Source: Buttiauxella brennerae ATCC 51605 (GTDB lineage Bacteria; Pseudomonadota; Gammaproteobacteria; Enterobacterales; Enterobacteriaceae). Taken from it: DNA of 64,000 nt. Made by a program: the position numbers and the translations under genes. Shown in pieces: positions 1-10,113 of the stretch (its first letter is position 1; each line of letters begins with the position of its first letter). The DNA lies in the NCBI RefSeq assembly GCF_001654925.1, contig NZ_LXER01000017.1:62001-126000 (forward strand). The letters are read 5' to 3'. Below the pieces are notes generated by a model. The model searched no databases. It was not told the DNA's origin and was given only the letters and a program-made list of their open reading frames with translations.

Positions 1-2
1 AT

Positions 3-1079
3 CGTTGTACCGGCATGAGCTTTATTAACTTTGCTCGAGTCATGCTGGCCGCCATGGAACATGGCCGTGATGCTACTAGCGGCAAAATATTCTTGCCGCA
101 AGAACACGCGCTGTCAGCAGGCAACTTCAGCCAGTTTGATCAGGTAATGAATGCCTGGGATACCCAGATTCGCTATTACACTCAGAAATCCATCGAAATT
201 GAGTGCGTGGTTGATACGGTGCTTGAAGAAAATGCCCATGATATTTTGTGCTCGGCGCTGGTGGATGACTGCATCGAGCGTGGTAAAAGTATCAAGCAAG
301 GTGGCGCAAAATATGACTGGGTTTCAGGTTTGCAAGTGGGTATTGCCAACCTCGGCAATAGCCTGGCTGCGGTAAAAAAACTGGTATTTGAGCAAGGTGC
401 CATCGGCCAGCAACAGTTAGCTGAAGCGCTGGCAAACGACTTCGATGGTTTAACAGGTGAACAATTACGCCAGCGCCTGATCAACAATGCGCCAAAATAC
501 GGTAATGACGAAGATGAAGTGGATTTACTGCTGGCGCGGGCTTATCAGACCTACATTGATGAGCTGAAGCAGTATCACAACACCCGTTTTGGTCGTGGCC
601 CTGTTGGCGGAACTTACTATGCGGGTACTTCTTCTATTTCAGCGAACGTACCTTTTGGTGCGGCAACAATGGCAACCCCTGATGGCCGCAAAGCGACAAC
701 ACCCTTAGCGGAAGGTGCAAGCCCGGCTTCAGGTACTGACCGGCTTGGTCCAACAGCGGTAATAAGTTCAGTGGGCAAACTACCAACCAGCAAAATCCTG
801 GGTGGGGTATTACTCAACCAGAAACTGAATCCGGCAACGCTTGATAACCCGCGCGACCGTGAAAAATTGATGTTTATGCTGCGTACTTTCTTTGAAGCGC
901 ACAAAGGCTGGCATGTGCAATACAACATAGTTTCCCGTGAAACCCTGTTAGATGCAAAACAACATCCTGATAAATATCGTGATCTGGTCGTTCGTGTAGC
1001 AGGTTACTCTGCTTTCTTTACCGCCTTATCTCCAGACGCTCAGGATGATATTATAGCCCGTACAGAACATACACTTTGA
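3..1079 (+). CDS. Glycyl-radical enzyme (pyruvate formate-lyase-like), C-terminal part
   Basis: The reading frame is open from the left window edge, so this is the 3' part of a longer gene; the ATG at 15 is internal. About 358 residues are visible, against roughly 760-810 for the family. Near the C-terminus is the glycyl-radical signature RVAGYSAFF; its glycine would carry the radical installed by a partner radical-SAM activase. These enzymes act anaerobically on pyruvate, 2-ketoacids, glycerol, choline or related substrates. The domain that sets substrate choice and the active-site cysteine loop are mostly outside the window, so the substrate cannot be named; it resembles the PflD/YbiW type in general. 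The gene ends 42 bp before yciT, with a hairpin between. Confidence 0.85.
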   Translation, partial: RCTGMSFINFARVMLAAMEHGRDATSGKIFLPQEHALSAGNFSQFDQVMNAWDTQIRYYTQKSIEIECVVDTVLEENAHDILCSALVDDCIERGKSIKQGGAKYDWVSGLQVGIANLGNSLAAVKKLVFEQGAIGQQQLAEALANDFDGLTGEQLRQRLINNAPKYGNDEDEVDLLLARAYQTYIDELKQYHNTRFGRGPVGGTYYAGTSSISANVPFGAATMATPDGRKATTPLAEGASPASGTDRLGPTAVISSVGKLPTSKILGGVLLNQKLNPATLDNPRDREKLMFMLRTFFEAHKGWHVQYNIVSRETLLDAKQHPDKYRDLVVRVAGYSAFFTALSPDAQDDIIARTEHTL

Positions 1080-1085
1080 TAATCC

Positions 1086-1106
1086 GGCGGTGCATTAAGC
1101 ACCGCC
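1086..1106 (+). terminator. Hairpin after the glycyl-radical enzyme gene
   Basis: Perfect 8-bp stem GGCGGTGC/GCACCGCC with a 5-nt loop, 7 bp after the stop codon. There is no T-run after the stem, so it may be a weak terminator or a 3'-end stabiliser instead of a strong intrinsic terminator. Confidence 0.45.
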
Positions 1107-1121
1107 TCAAAATTGGCTGAC

Positions 1122-1880
1122 ATGAACTCCAGACAACAAATTATTTTACAGATGGTGATAGATCAAGGCCGCATGAGTGTGGCCGATCTCGCTAAAAAAA
1201 CCGGTGTCTCAGAAGTCACTATTCGCCAGGATCTCAACCTTCTGGAGAAAAAAAGCTATCTGAAACGTGCCCACGGTTATGCCGTACCGCTGGATAGCGA
1301 AGATGTTGAAACACGAATGATGAACAACTATTCGTTGAAACGGCATCTTGCTGATTTTGCCGCTACGCTTGTCAACGACGGCGAAACGATTTTCATCGAA
1401 AATGGCAGTTGCAATGCGCTGTTAGCTCGCGCATTGGCCGAGCAGAAGAAAATCACGCTGATAACGGTTAGCAGCTATATCGCTCACCTTCTGAAAGATA
1501 CCGAATGCGAAGTGGTGTTACTTGGCGGGATCTATCAGAAGAAAAGTGAAAGCATGGTTGGCCCACTTACCCGTCAATTTATCCAGCAGGTTCATTTCAG
1601 CAAAGCGTTTATTGGCATTGATGGTTTCTTGCCTGAAACCGGGTTTACCAGCCGCGATATGATGCGTGCCGATGTGGTCAATACCGTGCTTGAAAAAGGC
1701 AGTGAAGCCATTGTTCTGACGGACAGTTCTAAATTCGGTGCGATGCACCCCTACACTCTCGGCCCGATCTCGCGCATTAACCGGGTGATTACCGATGATG
1801 CGCTCAGTGAAGTTGCTGGCCAGCAACTTCAGGACAGCGGCGTTCAGGTCAATATTGTTAAACAATTCCCGATCGCCTGA
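1122..1880 (+). CDS. yciT: DeoR-family transcriptional regulator YciT
   Basis: 252-residue DeoR-type regulator. An N-terminal helix-turn-helix (about residues 5-55, with [12 protein letters not shown]) is followed by a DeoRC sugar-phosphate-isomerase-like sensor domain. Sequence and position beside osmB match E. coli YciT. The ATG at 1122 gives the E. coli-like start MNSRQQ; an in-frame TTG three codons upstream is possible. In E. coli the function is poorly known, with a suggested role in osmolarity response. DeoR regulators commonly control neighbouring sugar or carbon genes, so the glycyl-radical enzyme gene just upstream is a possible target or cotranscript; that is inference. Confidence 0.9.
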   Translation: MNSRQQIILQMVIDQGRMSVADLAKKTGVSEVTIRQDLNLLEKKSYLKRAHGYAVPLDSEDVETRMMNNYSLKRHLADFAATLVNDGETIFIENGSCNALLARALAEQKKITLITVSSYIAHLLKDTECEVVLLGGIYQKKSESMVGPLTRQFIQQVHFSKAFIGIDGFLPETGFTSRDMMRADVVNTVLEKGSEAIVLTDSSKFGAMHPYTLGPISRINRVITDDALSEVAGQQLQDSGVQVNIVKQFPIA

Positions 1881-1891
1881 GAACCTTTTTA

Positions 1892-1915
1892 GCTGCCTGC
1901 GGCCCAGCAGGCAGC
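1892..1915 (+). terminator. Putative yciT terminator hairpin
   Basis: Perfect 9-bp stem GCTGCCTGC/GCAGGCAGC with a 6-nt loop, 12 bp downstream of the yciT stop. The following bases (gctctta) form only a weak T-tract. The rest of the interval up to osmB holds its promoter region; TTAAGATTATTTACC at 1945-1959 loosely resembles an RcsB-type site, as expected for osmB, but this is tentative. Confidence 0.5.
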
Positions 1916-2146
1916 GCTCTTATCAGAATTATCCTGCCTATCCTTTAAGATTATTTACCTGTTGTTATTTCCCATAGAAATTAGACTATTTATTAGCGAT
2001 ATAACAGGAAGTGATAATCACTGGCGTTATCTTTTAGGTCTTATATCGCCATACCGTTTCGCGGATGTTTCCTTAAAACTGGCTGATTGCCACTATACTT
2101 TCAGGGAGACTTATTTCCGTGAATCAATTATTCAGGAGAGAGTATT

Positions 2147-2365
2147 ATGACCTTAAATAACAAAAAAGTTGCCGCCGTTGTTCTGGCTTTAACCGTTGCG
2201 ATGTCTTTAAGCGCATGTTCAAACTGGTCCAAACGTGACCGTAACACCGCGATTGGTGCAGGTGCAGGTGCTGTTGGTGGTGCTGTTCTTACCGACGGTA
2301 GTGCATTGGGTACATTAGGTGGTGCCGCAGTAGGTGGTATTATTGGCCATCAGGTAAGCAAATAA
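2147..2365 (+). CDS. osmB: Osmotically inducible lipoprotein OsmB
   Basis: 72 residues, the E. coli length. A lipoprotein signal peptide with lipobox LSAC puts the modified cysteine at residue 24, followed by NWSKRDRNTAIG and a Gly/Ala-rich glycine-zipper segment that probably associates with the membrane. Ribosome binding site AGGAGAG precedes the ATG. OsmB is an outer-membrane lipoprotein induced by high osmolarity and stationary phase; its exact role is not established. The 266-bp upstream interval would hold its stress promoters. The gene converges on yciH across a strong shared hairpin. Confidence 0.95.
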   Translation: MTLNNKKVAAVVLALTVAMSLSACSNWSKRDRNTAIGAGAGAVGGAVLTDGSALGTLGGAAVGGIIGHQVSK

Positions 2366-2452
2366 AGCCTGTTGCCTGTAGAAGCGTAAATGCTTTAACT
2401 TATTATAAATAGCTTTAATATTCAGGTCTGACTTTCAGCAGTCATAATAAAA

Positions 2453-2476
2453 GGCCACGGTATATTTACCGTGGCC
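2453..2476. terminator. Bidirectional terminator between osmB and yciH
   Basis: Perfect 10-bp stem GGCCACGGTA/TACCGTGGCC with loop tatt, flanked by A-rich DNA on the left and a T-rich stretch on the right. It can serve both convergent genes. Confidence 0.85.
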
Positions 2477-2497
2477 TGATTATTTTCAGCAGCTAAA

Positions 2498-2824
2498 TCA
2501 ACCGCCTGCTAATTTTACTTTCATACCTTTTGCTTCAAGCAGAGATTTAATCAGGTCACGTTTATCACCCTGAATCTCAATAACGCCATCTTTTAGTGAA
2601 CCACCGCAACCACATTTTTTCTTCAGTTCGGCAGCGAGCGTTGCTAATTGCGCGTCATCGGCATCAATGCCGGTAATCAAACACACACCTTTACCTTTAC
2701 GACCACTGGTCTGGCGTTGGATACGCACCACTCCATCACCTTTCGGACGCACCGCTTCCGCTTTAGGCTCGTCAATGCGGCCCGTTTCTGTGGAATAAAC
2801 TAAACGGCTGTTATCGTCTTTCAT
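2498..2824 (-). CDS. yciH: SUI1/eIF1-like translation factor YciH
   Basis: 108 residues, matching E. coli YciH. It carries the SUI1/eIF1 fold in its C-terminal two thirds, with RIQRQTSGRKGKGVC and KKCGCGG motifs. In bacteria this family influences initiation fidelity and is dispensable. Two consecutive ATGs are available (2827 and 2824); the second gives a usable Shine-Dalgarno spacing and the E. coli-like length. The start overlaps the pyrF stop codon, so the two are translationally coupled as a pyrF-yciH operon, as in E. coli. Confidence 0.95.
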   Translation of the reverse strand: MKDDNSRLVYSTETGRIDEPKAEAVRPKGDGVVRIQRQTSGRKGKGVCLITGIDADDAQLATLAAELKKKCGCGGSLKDGVIEIQGDKRDLIKSLLEAKGMKVKLAGG

Positions 2825-3558
2825 CATTCACCCTGTACTAATGAAGCGCGGATATCACATAGCGTCTGTGAAGGGTTTGCAGATTGGGTGATTGGACGAC
2901 CGATGACCATGAAGTCAACACCCGCAGCTTGTGCCTGCTGTGGTGTCATGATGCGACGCTGGTCGCCCGCATCGCTACCCACTGGGCGAATACCTGGCGT
3001 CACGAGCTTAAATGACTGACCCAATTCACTCTTGAAGCGAACGGCTTCCTGAGCTGAACAAACCACACCATCTAAACCACAATTTTTTGTCAAACGGGCC
3101 AGGCGCTCTGCATGTTCCGCAGGTGTTGCGGTAATACCGAGATCGGCCAGGTCGCTTGCTTCCATACTGGTAAGAACAGTCACAGCAATCAGTAACGGTG
3201 CATCTTTACCGAAAGGCAGTAATGCTTCGCGAGCCGCAGTCATCATACGCGCCCCACCACTGGCGTGAACGTTAACCATCCATACACCCAGTTCTGCCGC
3301 AGCAGCAACCGCATGTGCCGTGGTGTTTGGGATATCGTGAAATTTCAGATCAAGGAATACGTCAAACCCGCGAGCCTGGATATCGCGCACCAACTGCGGC
3401 CCAAACAATGTAAACATCTCTTTGCCCACTTTGAGTCGGCAATCACGCGGATCAATGCGGTCAATGAATGCTAAGGCTTTGTCACGATTATCGTAATCAA
3501 GTGCGACGACAATAGGAGAATCGGTGGCAACTCGGGAGGAGGATGTAGTGGAATTCAT
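2824..3558 (-). CDS. pyrF: Orotidine 5'-phosphate decarboxylase
   Basis: 244 residues (E. coli 245). It catalyses decarboxylation of OMP to UMP, the last step of de novo pyrimidine synthesis, in the cytoplasm. The catalytic Lys/Asp array appears in [11 protein letters not shown] (the DxKxxD motif) after VALDYDN, and the phosphate-binding end VIGRPIT is near the C-terminus. It is the first gene of the pyrF-yciH pair. The roughly 200 bp between it and lapB would hold its promoter; no attenuator is obvious. Confidence 0.98.
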   Translation of the reverse strand: MNSTTSSSRVATDSPIVVALDYDNRDKALAFIDRIDPRDCRLKVGKEMFTLFGPQLVRDIQARGFDVFLDLKFHDIPNTTAHAVAAAAELGVWMVNVHASGGARMMTAAREALLPFGKDAPLLIAVTVLTSMEASDLADLGITATPAEHAERLARLTKNCGLDGVVCSAQEAVRFKSELGQSFKLVTPGIRPVGSDAGDQRRIMTPQQAQAAGVDFMVIGRPITQSANPSQTLCDIRASLVQGE

Positions 3559-3761
3559 GGCTAAACCTTCTGATGTTGGGCAGCAATGCGGCGCAAGAGA
3601 TAAACGGCAAGCATTCTACCCGCGGCACACATAAAATTACAGTTGCCATTGCACCCTGCCAGGCACAAACCGCTCGATGTTGAGGCGAGTGAGGTATTTA
3701 AATTCATAAGTATGTTGTAACTAAAGTATAGCTTTTTTTTATAATGGCCGACGATCTGCCT

Positions 3762-4931
3762 TTACTGACCGTCCAACCCACGGATAGGTTTTATCGTTGA
3801 CCATGCACGGCAAGATGGGCAATGCCAGTAAAGAGTAAACGCTGTGAAGCCACATTTCTGGCAACGATATCGCGGTTTGGTGCGAACTTGTTCGCCGACC
3901 ATGTCACGCAGTACCATCAGGCTCTCTTTCGCACGCCCTTCTTCCGCTTCCTGCAAGTGGTAATCCATCAAACGATGGAACACACGCATCGTTGGGTGAC
4001 GTTGTAGCTGGCGATTGATATAAACCTGTGCGACCTCGGACCCTTCTTTGTGCTCAAGGATCTCAGCCAGCATCAATTCTGCACCGGCGCCGGTATTCTC
4101 TTCAACGCAACGTTTTAAGAATGCTTCCCACTCTTGCGGCTTGTTGAGCTGCTGATAGCAAGTCTGAAGCATTTCCAGCGTTTCACTGACTAACTCACTG
4201 TCTTGATCGATAACACGCTGCAAGGTATCAACGGCTTTAGCGTACTCATTACGGACCATGAAGATGCGCCCCATCATGATAGATACCCGAGCACAATTTT
4301 TGTCTGCCGCCGCCCCTTTCTTCAGCAGTGACATTGCACGGTCAAGATCATCGCCACCCATCAGTTGCAGGGCTTGTTCACAATAGAAGTGAGCAATCTC
4401 AGTACGCTGTTTATCTTTGCCAAGCTTAACCAGGCGTTCAGCTACTTCAATTGCCTTTTGCCAGTCACTGGTAGCCTGGTGAATCAACAGCAGTTGTTGC
4501 AATGCGCCAATTCGGAAGTCGGTTTCATCAATCAACTGCGCAAACATGTCTTCTGCACGGTCGTACAAACCCGCTGCCATGTAATCACGGCCCAGCTGTT
4601 GTACTGCCAGCAGACGTTGCTCGTAAGTTAGCGAGGCACTTTCCATTAAGGACTGGTGGATACGGATGGCGCGGTCAACTTCACCACGTGAGCGGAACAG
4701 ATTTCCCAGCGTGAGGTGAGCCTCTATGGTGCTGGTATCCTCTTTAAGCATATCAAGGAACAGATCGACTGCTTTATCTTGCTGGTTTGACAGCAAGAAG
4801 TTAACCCCCGCCACATAGTCTCGCGACAGGCGGTTCGCTTCTTGTTGCTTATCTTGTTGCGCGCTTCTGCGCCCCATGTACCAGCCGTAAGCGGCAGCAA
4901 TAGGTAAGAGCAGAAACAACAATTCCAGCAT
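3762..4931 (-). CDS. lapB: LPS assembly regulator LapB (YciM)
   Basis: 389 residues, identical in length to E. coli LapB. An N-terminal membrane anchor (residues 1-18, LELLFLLLPIAAAYGWYMG) is followed by tandem TPR repeats and a C-terminal rubredoxin-like zinc ribbon with two CxxC pairs (CQKC and CPSC). LapB sits on the cytoplasmic face of the inner membrane and promotes FtsH-dependent degradation of LpxC, balancing lipopolysaccharide and phospholipid synthesis. It lies 6 bp downstream of lapA in one operon. Confidence 0.97.
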   Translation of the reverse strand: MLELLFLLLPIAAAYGWYMGRRSAQQDKQQEANRLSRDYVAGVNFLLSNQQDKAVDLFLDMLKEDTSTIEAHLTLGNLFRSRGEVDRAIRIHQSLMESASLTYEQRLLAVQQLGRDYMAAGLYDRAEDMFAQLIDETDFRIGALQQLLLIHQATSDWQKAIEVAERLVKLGKDKQRTEIAHFYCEQALQLMGGDDLDRAMSLLKKGAAADKNCARVSIMMGRIFMVRNEYAKAVDTLQRVIDQDSELVSETLEMLQTCYQQLNKPQEWEAFLKRCVEENTGAGAELMLAEILEHKEGSEVAQVYINRQLQRHPTMRVFHRLMDYHLQEAEEGRAKESLMVLRDMVGEQVRTKPRYRCQKCGFTAFTLYWHCPSCRAWSTIKPIRGLDGQ

Positions 4932-4937
4932 GGCAGG

Positions 4938-5243
4938 TTATTCCTTCACAGCCGGAACAGCCGCTACGGTGGCATCAGCACCCGTGGAAACTTGTTGCTC
5001 AAGACGCTTAATTTTACGATCTGCACGCGCAAGTGAAACGCGCAGGCGCAGCCAGAACAGGCCGCAAATTAGCCAGCCCAGTAAAAAGCCCGCAGCAAAA
5101 AGAGTCGCCAGTAATGTGGAGACACGGTATTCGCCTTGTGCCAGCAGATAGTTGAAATTAACTACCTGATCGTTTTGCGCGCCCAGAGTGACAGAAATCA
5201 CAAAAATCGCTAGCACCAGTAAGAAAATGAATAAATATTTCAC
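4938..5243 (-). CDS. lapA: LPS assembly protein LapA (YciS)
   Basis: About 101 residues with two transmembrane helices (roughly residues 2-22 and 40-63) and a charged cytoplasmic tail (RVSLARADRKIKRLEQQ) likely to form a short coiled coil. It works with LapB in LPS export and control. The start chosen is GTG at 5243, preceded by GGGAAG, which gives the E. coli-like N-terminus (V/M)KYLFIFLL; an ATG five codons upstream at 5258 is an alternative. The gene is cotranscribed with lapB. In E. coli a heat-shock promoter precedes this pair. Confidence 0.93.
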   Translation of the reverse strand: MKYLFIFLLVLAIFVISVTLGAQNDQVVNFNYLLAQGEYRVSTLLATLFAAGFLLGWLICGLFWLRLRVSLARADRKIKRLEQQVSTGADATVAAVPAVKE

Positions 5244-5383
5244 ATTACTTCCCGTCATGTGGTTTTACGCGACTAAATTATGCCCAAATGCTTAGCCAAC
5301 GGTATAAATTACCATTTCCCGCTTGTTCGGGGAATCCATTAGGGCCCTCCAATTCATAAGAAATGGGGATTAAATCGATAAAC

Positions 5384-6148
5384 TCAAGTTTCAGCATCTC
5401 GTTCGGCTATTTCGCCCGCTTCTTGCGGCGGTGGTGACAGCGGGCCGCACAGTTTCTGAGCAAGCCAGGTCGCCAGTGTTACCAACACCCAGGAGAGCAA
5501 TGTGGCGACCGCTAAATCACGGGGCCAGTGCATTCCAAGCAATAACCGGCTCCCCATCACTCCCGTTGCCCAAACTAATAATAACGCAATGGTCCAGGTA
5601 CGGCGGCGTGGCCACAACAGCCCTACGCCCAATAATGCCCAGCTTGCCGCAAACATGGTGTGCCCTGACGGGAAGGCAAAGCCGGTCTCTTTTTGCCAGT
5701 GTTTACGCAACCAGTGAGGCACTTCCGTGTTCGACTCAAGCTGGCTTTTTACCAGTTCGCTGCGCTGCTTGCGTTTTAAATTGTAGAACTCATCTGTAGG
5801 AATATGTTGTGTTTTCTCAAGCCACACTACAAAAGGACGTGGTTCTTGCACTTTGTCTTTGATAACAGATTTAACGCCCTGCCCAATAAGAATAGCTGCA
5901 CCGAGAATAGCGAATAACATGACAGCCGCTTTTAAGCGGAACCTCAGGCACCACAAAAACCAGCCGCACAGCAGAACATGGGTAATGATGCCCCAGGGCT
6001 GAGTGACCGTTTCAGTCACCCAATACATCATCTTAAGCCAGGCACTGTTTCCGCCAGGCACCCACTGCCAACCTGAAACCCACACGGCCAAAGGCATGAC
6101 TAAAAGTAGTCCGGCCCCCATTGTCGTTCGCTTCGCTATTGCCTGCAT
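5384..6148 (-). CDS. pgpB: Phosphatidylglycerophosphatase B
   Basis: 254 residues, as in E. coli. It is a multi-spanning inner-membrane PAP2 phosphatase with the three catalytic motifs: KDKVQEPRP (KX6RP), PSGH, and SRLLLGMHWPRD (SRX5HX3D), the active site facing the periplasm. It dephosphorylates phosphatidylglycerophosphate, undecaprenyl pyrophosphate and related lipids, so it feeds both phospholipid synthesis and recycling of the cell-wall carrier lipid. The ATG at 6148 has AAGGA six bases ahead; a GTG just upstream is a less likely start. It is divergent from ribA. Confidence 0.97.
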   Translation of the reverse strand: MQAIAKRTTMGAGLLLVMPLAVWVSGWQWVPGGNSAWLKMMYWVTETVTQPWGIITHVLLCGWFLWCLRFRLKAAVMLFAILGAAILIGQGVKSVIKDKVQEPRPFVVWLEKTQHIPTDEFYNLKRKQRSELVKSQLESNTEVPHWLRKHWQKETGFAFPSGHTMFAASWALLGVGLLWPRRRTWTIALLLVWATGVMGSRLLLGMHWPRDLAVATLLSWVLVTLATWLAQKLCGPLSPPPQEAGEIAERDAET

Positions 6149-6367
6149 CACTCATCCTTATGCTATTTAAGTATCAAGAATACCTGATAAACCGCACCGA
6201 AGGGAAAACGTGCTCGTGCAGAAAGGGTAAAAATCAGAGCACGTCCAGTCAATTAGGCGAAGTGCCGGCGTTGTGGCAAAATAGCCGATAGCAATTAAAC
6301 AGGCCAGACGACTGGCAGGCAGCATGCTTTCAAGACATGCAGCCAATATAAGTACCTGGAGAAACAC

Positions 6368-6961
6368 ATGCAGCTTAAACGTGTGGCAGAAGCCAAACTG
6401 CCAACCCCATGGGGCGATTTCCTGATGGTGGGTTTTGAAGAACTGGCAACAGGGCAAGATCATGTTGCGTTAGTTTTTGGTGATGTAAGCGGGAATGAAT
6501 CTGTTCTGGCACGTGTCCATTCTGAGTGTCTGACGGGAGATGCGCTTTTTAGCCTGCGCTGTGATTGCGGTTTCCAACTTGAAGCGGCTCTGACTCAGAT
6601 TGCCGAAGAAGGTCGCGGTGTGCTGCTGTATCACCGCCAGGAAGGTCGTAACATCGGTCTGCTCAATAAGATCCGAGCCTATGCATTACAGGACAAAGGC
6701 TACGATACCGTTGAAGCAAACCACCAGCTCGGTTTTGCCGCCGACGAGCGTGACTTCACCCTTTGTGCTGACATGTTTAAATTATTGGGTATCGAGGCTG
6801 TGCGCTTATTGACCAATAACCCGCAAAAAGTAGAAATTCTTTCCGAGGCGGGAATCAATATCGTTGAGCGTGTGCCACTGATTGTCGGTCGTAACCCGAA
6901 GAACGCCCACTATCTGGATACCAAAGCTGCCAAAATGGGGCATTTGCTGTCTAAAGATTAA
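6368..6961 (+). CDS. ribA: GTP cyclohydrolase II
   Basis: 197 residues (E. coli 196). It opens the imidazole ring of GTP, the first step of riboflavin synthesis. The zinc ligands lie in [18 protein letters not shown] (three Cys), followed by the GTP-binding [13 protein letters not shown]. It is the free-standing RibA type without the RibB domain. Ribosome binding site CTGGAG precedes the ATG. In E. coli ribA is a SoxRS target; its 220-bp upstream region here was not resolved into defined sites. It is convergent with acnA. Confidence 0.97.
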   Translation: MQLKRVAEAKLPTPWGDFLMVGFEELATGQDHVALVFGDVSGNESVLARVHSECLTGDALFSLRCDCGFQLEAALTQIAEEGRGVLLYHRQEGRNIGLLNKIRAYALQDKGYDTVEANHQLGFAADERDFTLCADMFKLLGIEAVRLLTNNPQKVEILSEAGINIVERVPLIVGRNPKNAHYLDTKAAKMGHLLSKD

Positions 6962-6966
6962 GTGAT

Positions 6967-6992
6967 TTTCTCCCCCATCGCTGGGGGAGAAA
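6967..6992. terminator. Convergent ribA/acnA terminator hairpin
   Basis: Perfect 11-bp stem TTTCTCCCCCA/TGGGGGAGAAA with a 4-nt loop, filling most of the 36-bp interval between the convergent stop codons. It can act on both strands, though T-tracts beyond the stem are short. Confidence 0.75.
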
Positions 6993-6997
6993 CTTTC

Positions 6998-9673
6998 CTA
7001 GTTCAGCATGTTGCGAATGACATAGTGCAAGATACCGTCATTTTTGAAGTACGTCAGTTCATTGCCAGTATCAATACGGCAGCGGCACTCCACCACTTCT
7101 TTATGCCCATCAGCAAATGTTAATGAAACCGGAACTGTAGCTCCCGGCGTCAGGCTATTGAGCCCACTGATATCAATAAACTCTTCCCCGGTCAGCCCCA
7201 ATGTTTTGCGCGTCACACCCTGCGGGAACTCCAGAGGAAGAATACCCATACCAATCAGGTTTGAGCGGTGAATACGTTCGAATGACTCGGCAATCACTAC
7301 CCGAACCCCCAGCAGACGTGGCCCTTTCGCCGCCCAGTCGCGACTGGAGCCTGAACCATATTCTTGACCCGCAAATACCGCCAGCGGCACACCTTTGTCG
7401 CGATATTTCATTGCCGCGTCATAGATAGAGATCACTTCCTCGCCTGGCAACATGCGTGTCATACCACCTTCCACACCCGGTACCATTTCATTGCGGATAC
7501 GAATGTTTGCAAAGGTACCGCGCACCATCACTTCATGATTACCTCGGCGTGAACCGTAGGAGTTGAAATCTTTACGCTCAACGCCATGGTTTTGCAAATA
7601 GCGCCCTGCCGGGCTGTCAGGTTTGATATTCCCCGCCGGGGAGATGTGGTCGGTTGTTACCGAGTCGCCAAGCATCGCCAGCACTCGTGCACCGTGAATA
7701 TCCTGCAACGGTTTCGGCGTCGCTTCCATATCATCAAAGAAAGGCGACAAACGGATGTAAGTAGAATCACTTTGCCAGCCGTAAGTGTCTGAACGATCCA
7801 CCTCAATGTTGCGCCACTCAGGTGTGCCTTCGAACACTTCTGCATACTCTTTATGGAACATTTCTGTGGTAACTTGCGCCACTGCACGGGCAATTTCCTG
7901 GCTGCTCGGCCAAATGTCTTTGAGATAAACCGGGTCACCTTTTACATCATGGCCCAACGGGTCGGTTGTCAGGTTCACGTTCATGTTACCTGCCAACGCA
8001 TAGGCAACGACCAACGGCGGAGACGCCAGCCAGTTCGTTTTCACCAGCGGATGAATACGCCCTTCAAAGTTACGGTTCCCGGAAAGCACTGCGCCGACGG
8101 TAAGGTCCCCCTTCTTGATGGCTTGCTCAATTGGGTCCGGCAACGGCCCGGAGTTACCAATACAGGTTGTACAACCGTAACCCACGAGGTTGAAACCCAG
8201 TTCGTCGAGATATGGCGTCAGTTTGGCCTTGGCAAGATAATCCGAAACGACTTTCGATCCCGGAGCCAGCGAGGCTTTCACCCACGGCTGGCGCTTTAAG
8301 CCTAATGTCACCGCTTTTTTCGCCAGTAACCCGGCCGCCATCAGTACACTCGGGTTCGAAGTGTTAGTACAAGACGTAATTGCCGAAATAACTACGGCAC
8401 CATCGGGCAACTGATACTCACACCCGCCCATGGTGTAGTTAACCGGAGCCCGGTCTTTATGGGAGGTGTTGAGTTCCAGTTCATTGCTGGCATTAAACGC
8501 TTTAGGAACATCCCCCAGTGCGACGCGATCCTGCGGGCGCTTTGGCCCGGCGAGGCTGGCTTCAACCTCATTCATATCCAGCGCCAGCGTACTGGTGAAT
8601 ACCGGCTCATCACCAGTGTTTCGCCACATACCCTGCGCTTTAGCATAGGCTTCAACCAGTGCCACCTGCTCTTCACTGCGCCCACTCAGGCGCATGTAAT
8701 CCAGCGTCACGGCATCAATCGGGAAGAAGCCGCAAGTCGCACCATATTCAGGAGCCATATTCGCAATCGTTGCGCGGTCAGCAAGCGGGAGTGAGTCCAG
8801 CCCATCGCCATAGAACTCGACAAATTTGCCAACAACACCGTGCTTACGCAGCATTTGCGTGACTGTCAGAACCAGGTCTGTTGCGGTAATACCCTCGCGA
8901 AGTTTCCCGTTGAGTTTAAAACCGACCACATCCGGGATAAGCATCGACACGGGCTGCCCCAGCATCGCGGCTTCCGCTTCAATCCCCCCAACACCCCAGC
9001 CCAACACGCCAAGGCCGTTGATCATTGTGGTGTGGGAATCGGTTCCCACCAGCGTGTCGGGATAAGCCACCAGCTCATCACCCTGCATTTCACTCCACAC
9101 CGCTTTACCGAGGTATTCCAGATTGACCTGGTGACATATGCCCGTTCCCGGTGGCACCACGCTAAAACGGCTGAAAGCCTGTTGGCCCCAGCGCAGGAAA
9201 ACATAGCGCTCGTGATTACGCTCCATTTCCAGACGCACGTTTTCTTCAAAGGCATCGTCATTGCCGAAATGATCGACGGTAACCGAGTGGTCAATAACTA
9301 AATCGACGGGGGAAAGTGGATTAACTTTGGCGACATCGCCACCAAGACGTTTAACGGCTTGACGCATGGCGGCTAAATCAACCACTGCGGGTACACCGGT
9401 AAAATCCTGCATCAGCACACGTGCCGGGCGATAGGCAATTTCGCGATCCGCATGCGCATCTTTCAGCCAACCGGCCAGCGCATGGATATCATCTTGCGTA
9501 ACAGAACTTTCATCCTGCCAGCGCAGCAGGTTTTCGAGCAGAACTTTTAGCGACTTGGGTAAACGGTTGATATCCCCAAGTTCCTTTGCGGCCAGCGGCA
9601 AGCTGTAATAGTGATAGGTTTTATTCAGCGCCTGTAGCGTGTCCTTACTGGCCTCGCGTAGGGTTAACGACAT
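6998..9673 (-). CDS. acnA: Aconitate hydratase A
   Basis: 891 residues, the E. coli AcnA length. It isomerises citrate to isocitrate via a [4Fe-4S] cluster whose ligands are visible in SCTNTSNPS and GYGCTTCIG. The swivelling C-terminal domain (from about residue 680) contains [16 protein letters not shown]. AcnA is the stress- and stationary-phase-induced aconitase and, as an apo-protein, can bind mRNA. In E. coli the gene is under SoxRS, Fur and CRP-type control; the upstream region here holds ymiC. A ribosome binding site AAGGAGG sits seven bases before the ATG. Confidence 0.98.
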   Translation of the reverse strand: MSLTLREASKDTLQALNKTYHYYSLPLAAKELGDINRLPKSLKVLLENLLRWQDESSVTQDDIHALAGWLKDAHADREIAYRPARVLMQDFTGVPAVVDLAAMRQAVKRLGGDVAKVNPLSPVDLVIDHSVTVDHFGNDDAFEENVRLEMERNHERYVFLRWGQQAFSRFSVVPPGTGICHQVNLEYLGKAVWSEMQGDELVAYPDTLVGTDSHTTMINGLGVLGWGVGGIEAEAAMLGQPVSMLIPDVVGFKLNGKLREGITATDLVLTVTQMLRKHGVVGKFVEFYGDGLDSLPLADRATIANMAPEYGATCGFFPIDAVTLDYMRLSGRSEEQVALVEAYAKAQGMWRNTGDEPVFTSTLALDMNEVEASLAGPKRPQDRVALGDVPKAFNASNELELNTSHKDRAPVNYTMGGCEYQLPDGAVVISAITSCTNTSNPSVLMAAGLLAKKAVTLGLKRQPWVKASLAPGSKVVSDYLAKAKLTPYLDELGFNLVGYGCTTCIGNSGPLPDPIEQAIKKGDLTVGAVLSGNRNFEGRIHPLVKTNWLASPPLVVAYALAGNMNVNLTTDPLGHDVKGDPVYLKDIWPSSQEIARAVAQVTTEMFHKEYAEVFEGTPEWRNIEVDRSDTYGWQSDSTYIRLSPFFDDMEATPKPLQDIHGARVLAMLGDSVTTDHISPAGNIKPDSPAGRYLQNHGVERKDFNSYGSRRGNHEVMVRGTFANIRIRNEMVPGVEGGMTRMLPGEEVISIYDAAMKYRDKGVPLAVFAGQEYGSGSSRDWAAKGPRLLGVRVVIAESFERIHRSNLIGMGILPLEFPQGVTRKTLGLTGEEFIDISGLNSLTPGATVPVSLTFADGHKEVVECRCRIDTGNELTYFKNDGILHYVIRNMLN

Positions 9674-9853
9674 AGCTCCCTCCTTAAATTTCTTAGGATA
9701 GCGGTATCCCGGATGAAGATCAGGGACAGTATTAAAGATAACACAAAGATGTCGTAACGATTTGATAACAACCCGAATTGATAAACCAGAGGGTGTAAAC
9801 AGGAGGGAGAGCCTTGATTATACCCCGGCCGGTGGCCAGGGTATGGGGAATAG

Positions 9854-9952
9854 TTATTTAGCCAGCATCGCGACCATTTGCGCCCAAAACAGGAACGAAA
9901 CAGTGAATGCACTTAGCCATGACCAGTACTTGACGCTACAGTGAGTATTCAT
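9854..9952 (-). CDS. ymiC: Small membrane protein YmiC
   Basis: A 32-codon ORF (MNTHCSVKYWSW...) with one hydrophobic helix, SAFTVSFLFWAQMVAML, consistent with a single-span inner-membrane microprotein. Position (between yciX and acnA) and composition match the E. coli small gene ymiC as I recall it. No function is known. About 180 bp separate it from acnA, so acnA may have its own promoter. Confidence 0.6.
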   Translation of the reverse strand: MNTHCSVKYWSWLSAFTVSFLFWAQMVAMLAK

Positions 9953-10113
9953 ATGCCACTCTCTTTATTTTTTAGTAAACACTATGACTGAATAAATAAT
10001 CAGCCGGTTTGAATATTGCTGTGTGTAGTGATTACTTAAAGAGTGCTGTAAATCACATCTAATAAAAAAGTGTGATTGACCGCAAGTTAAATAAAGGTAA
10101 ATAAAAATAATGC

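Noticed and set aside
15-17. ATG at 15 as the start of the glycyl-radical enzyme gene
   Set aside because: The frame is open to the window edge and the visible protein is less than half of the family length, so the ATG is internal.
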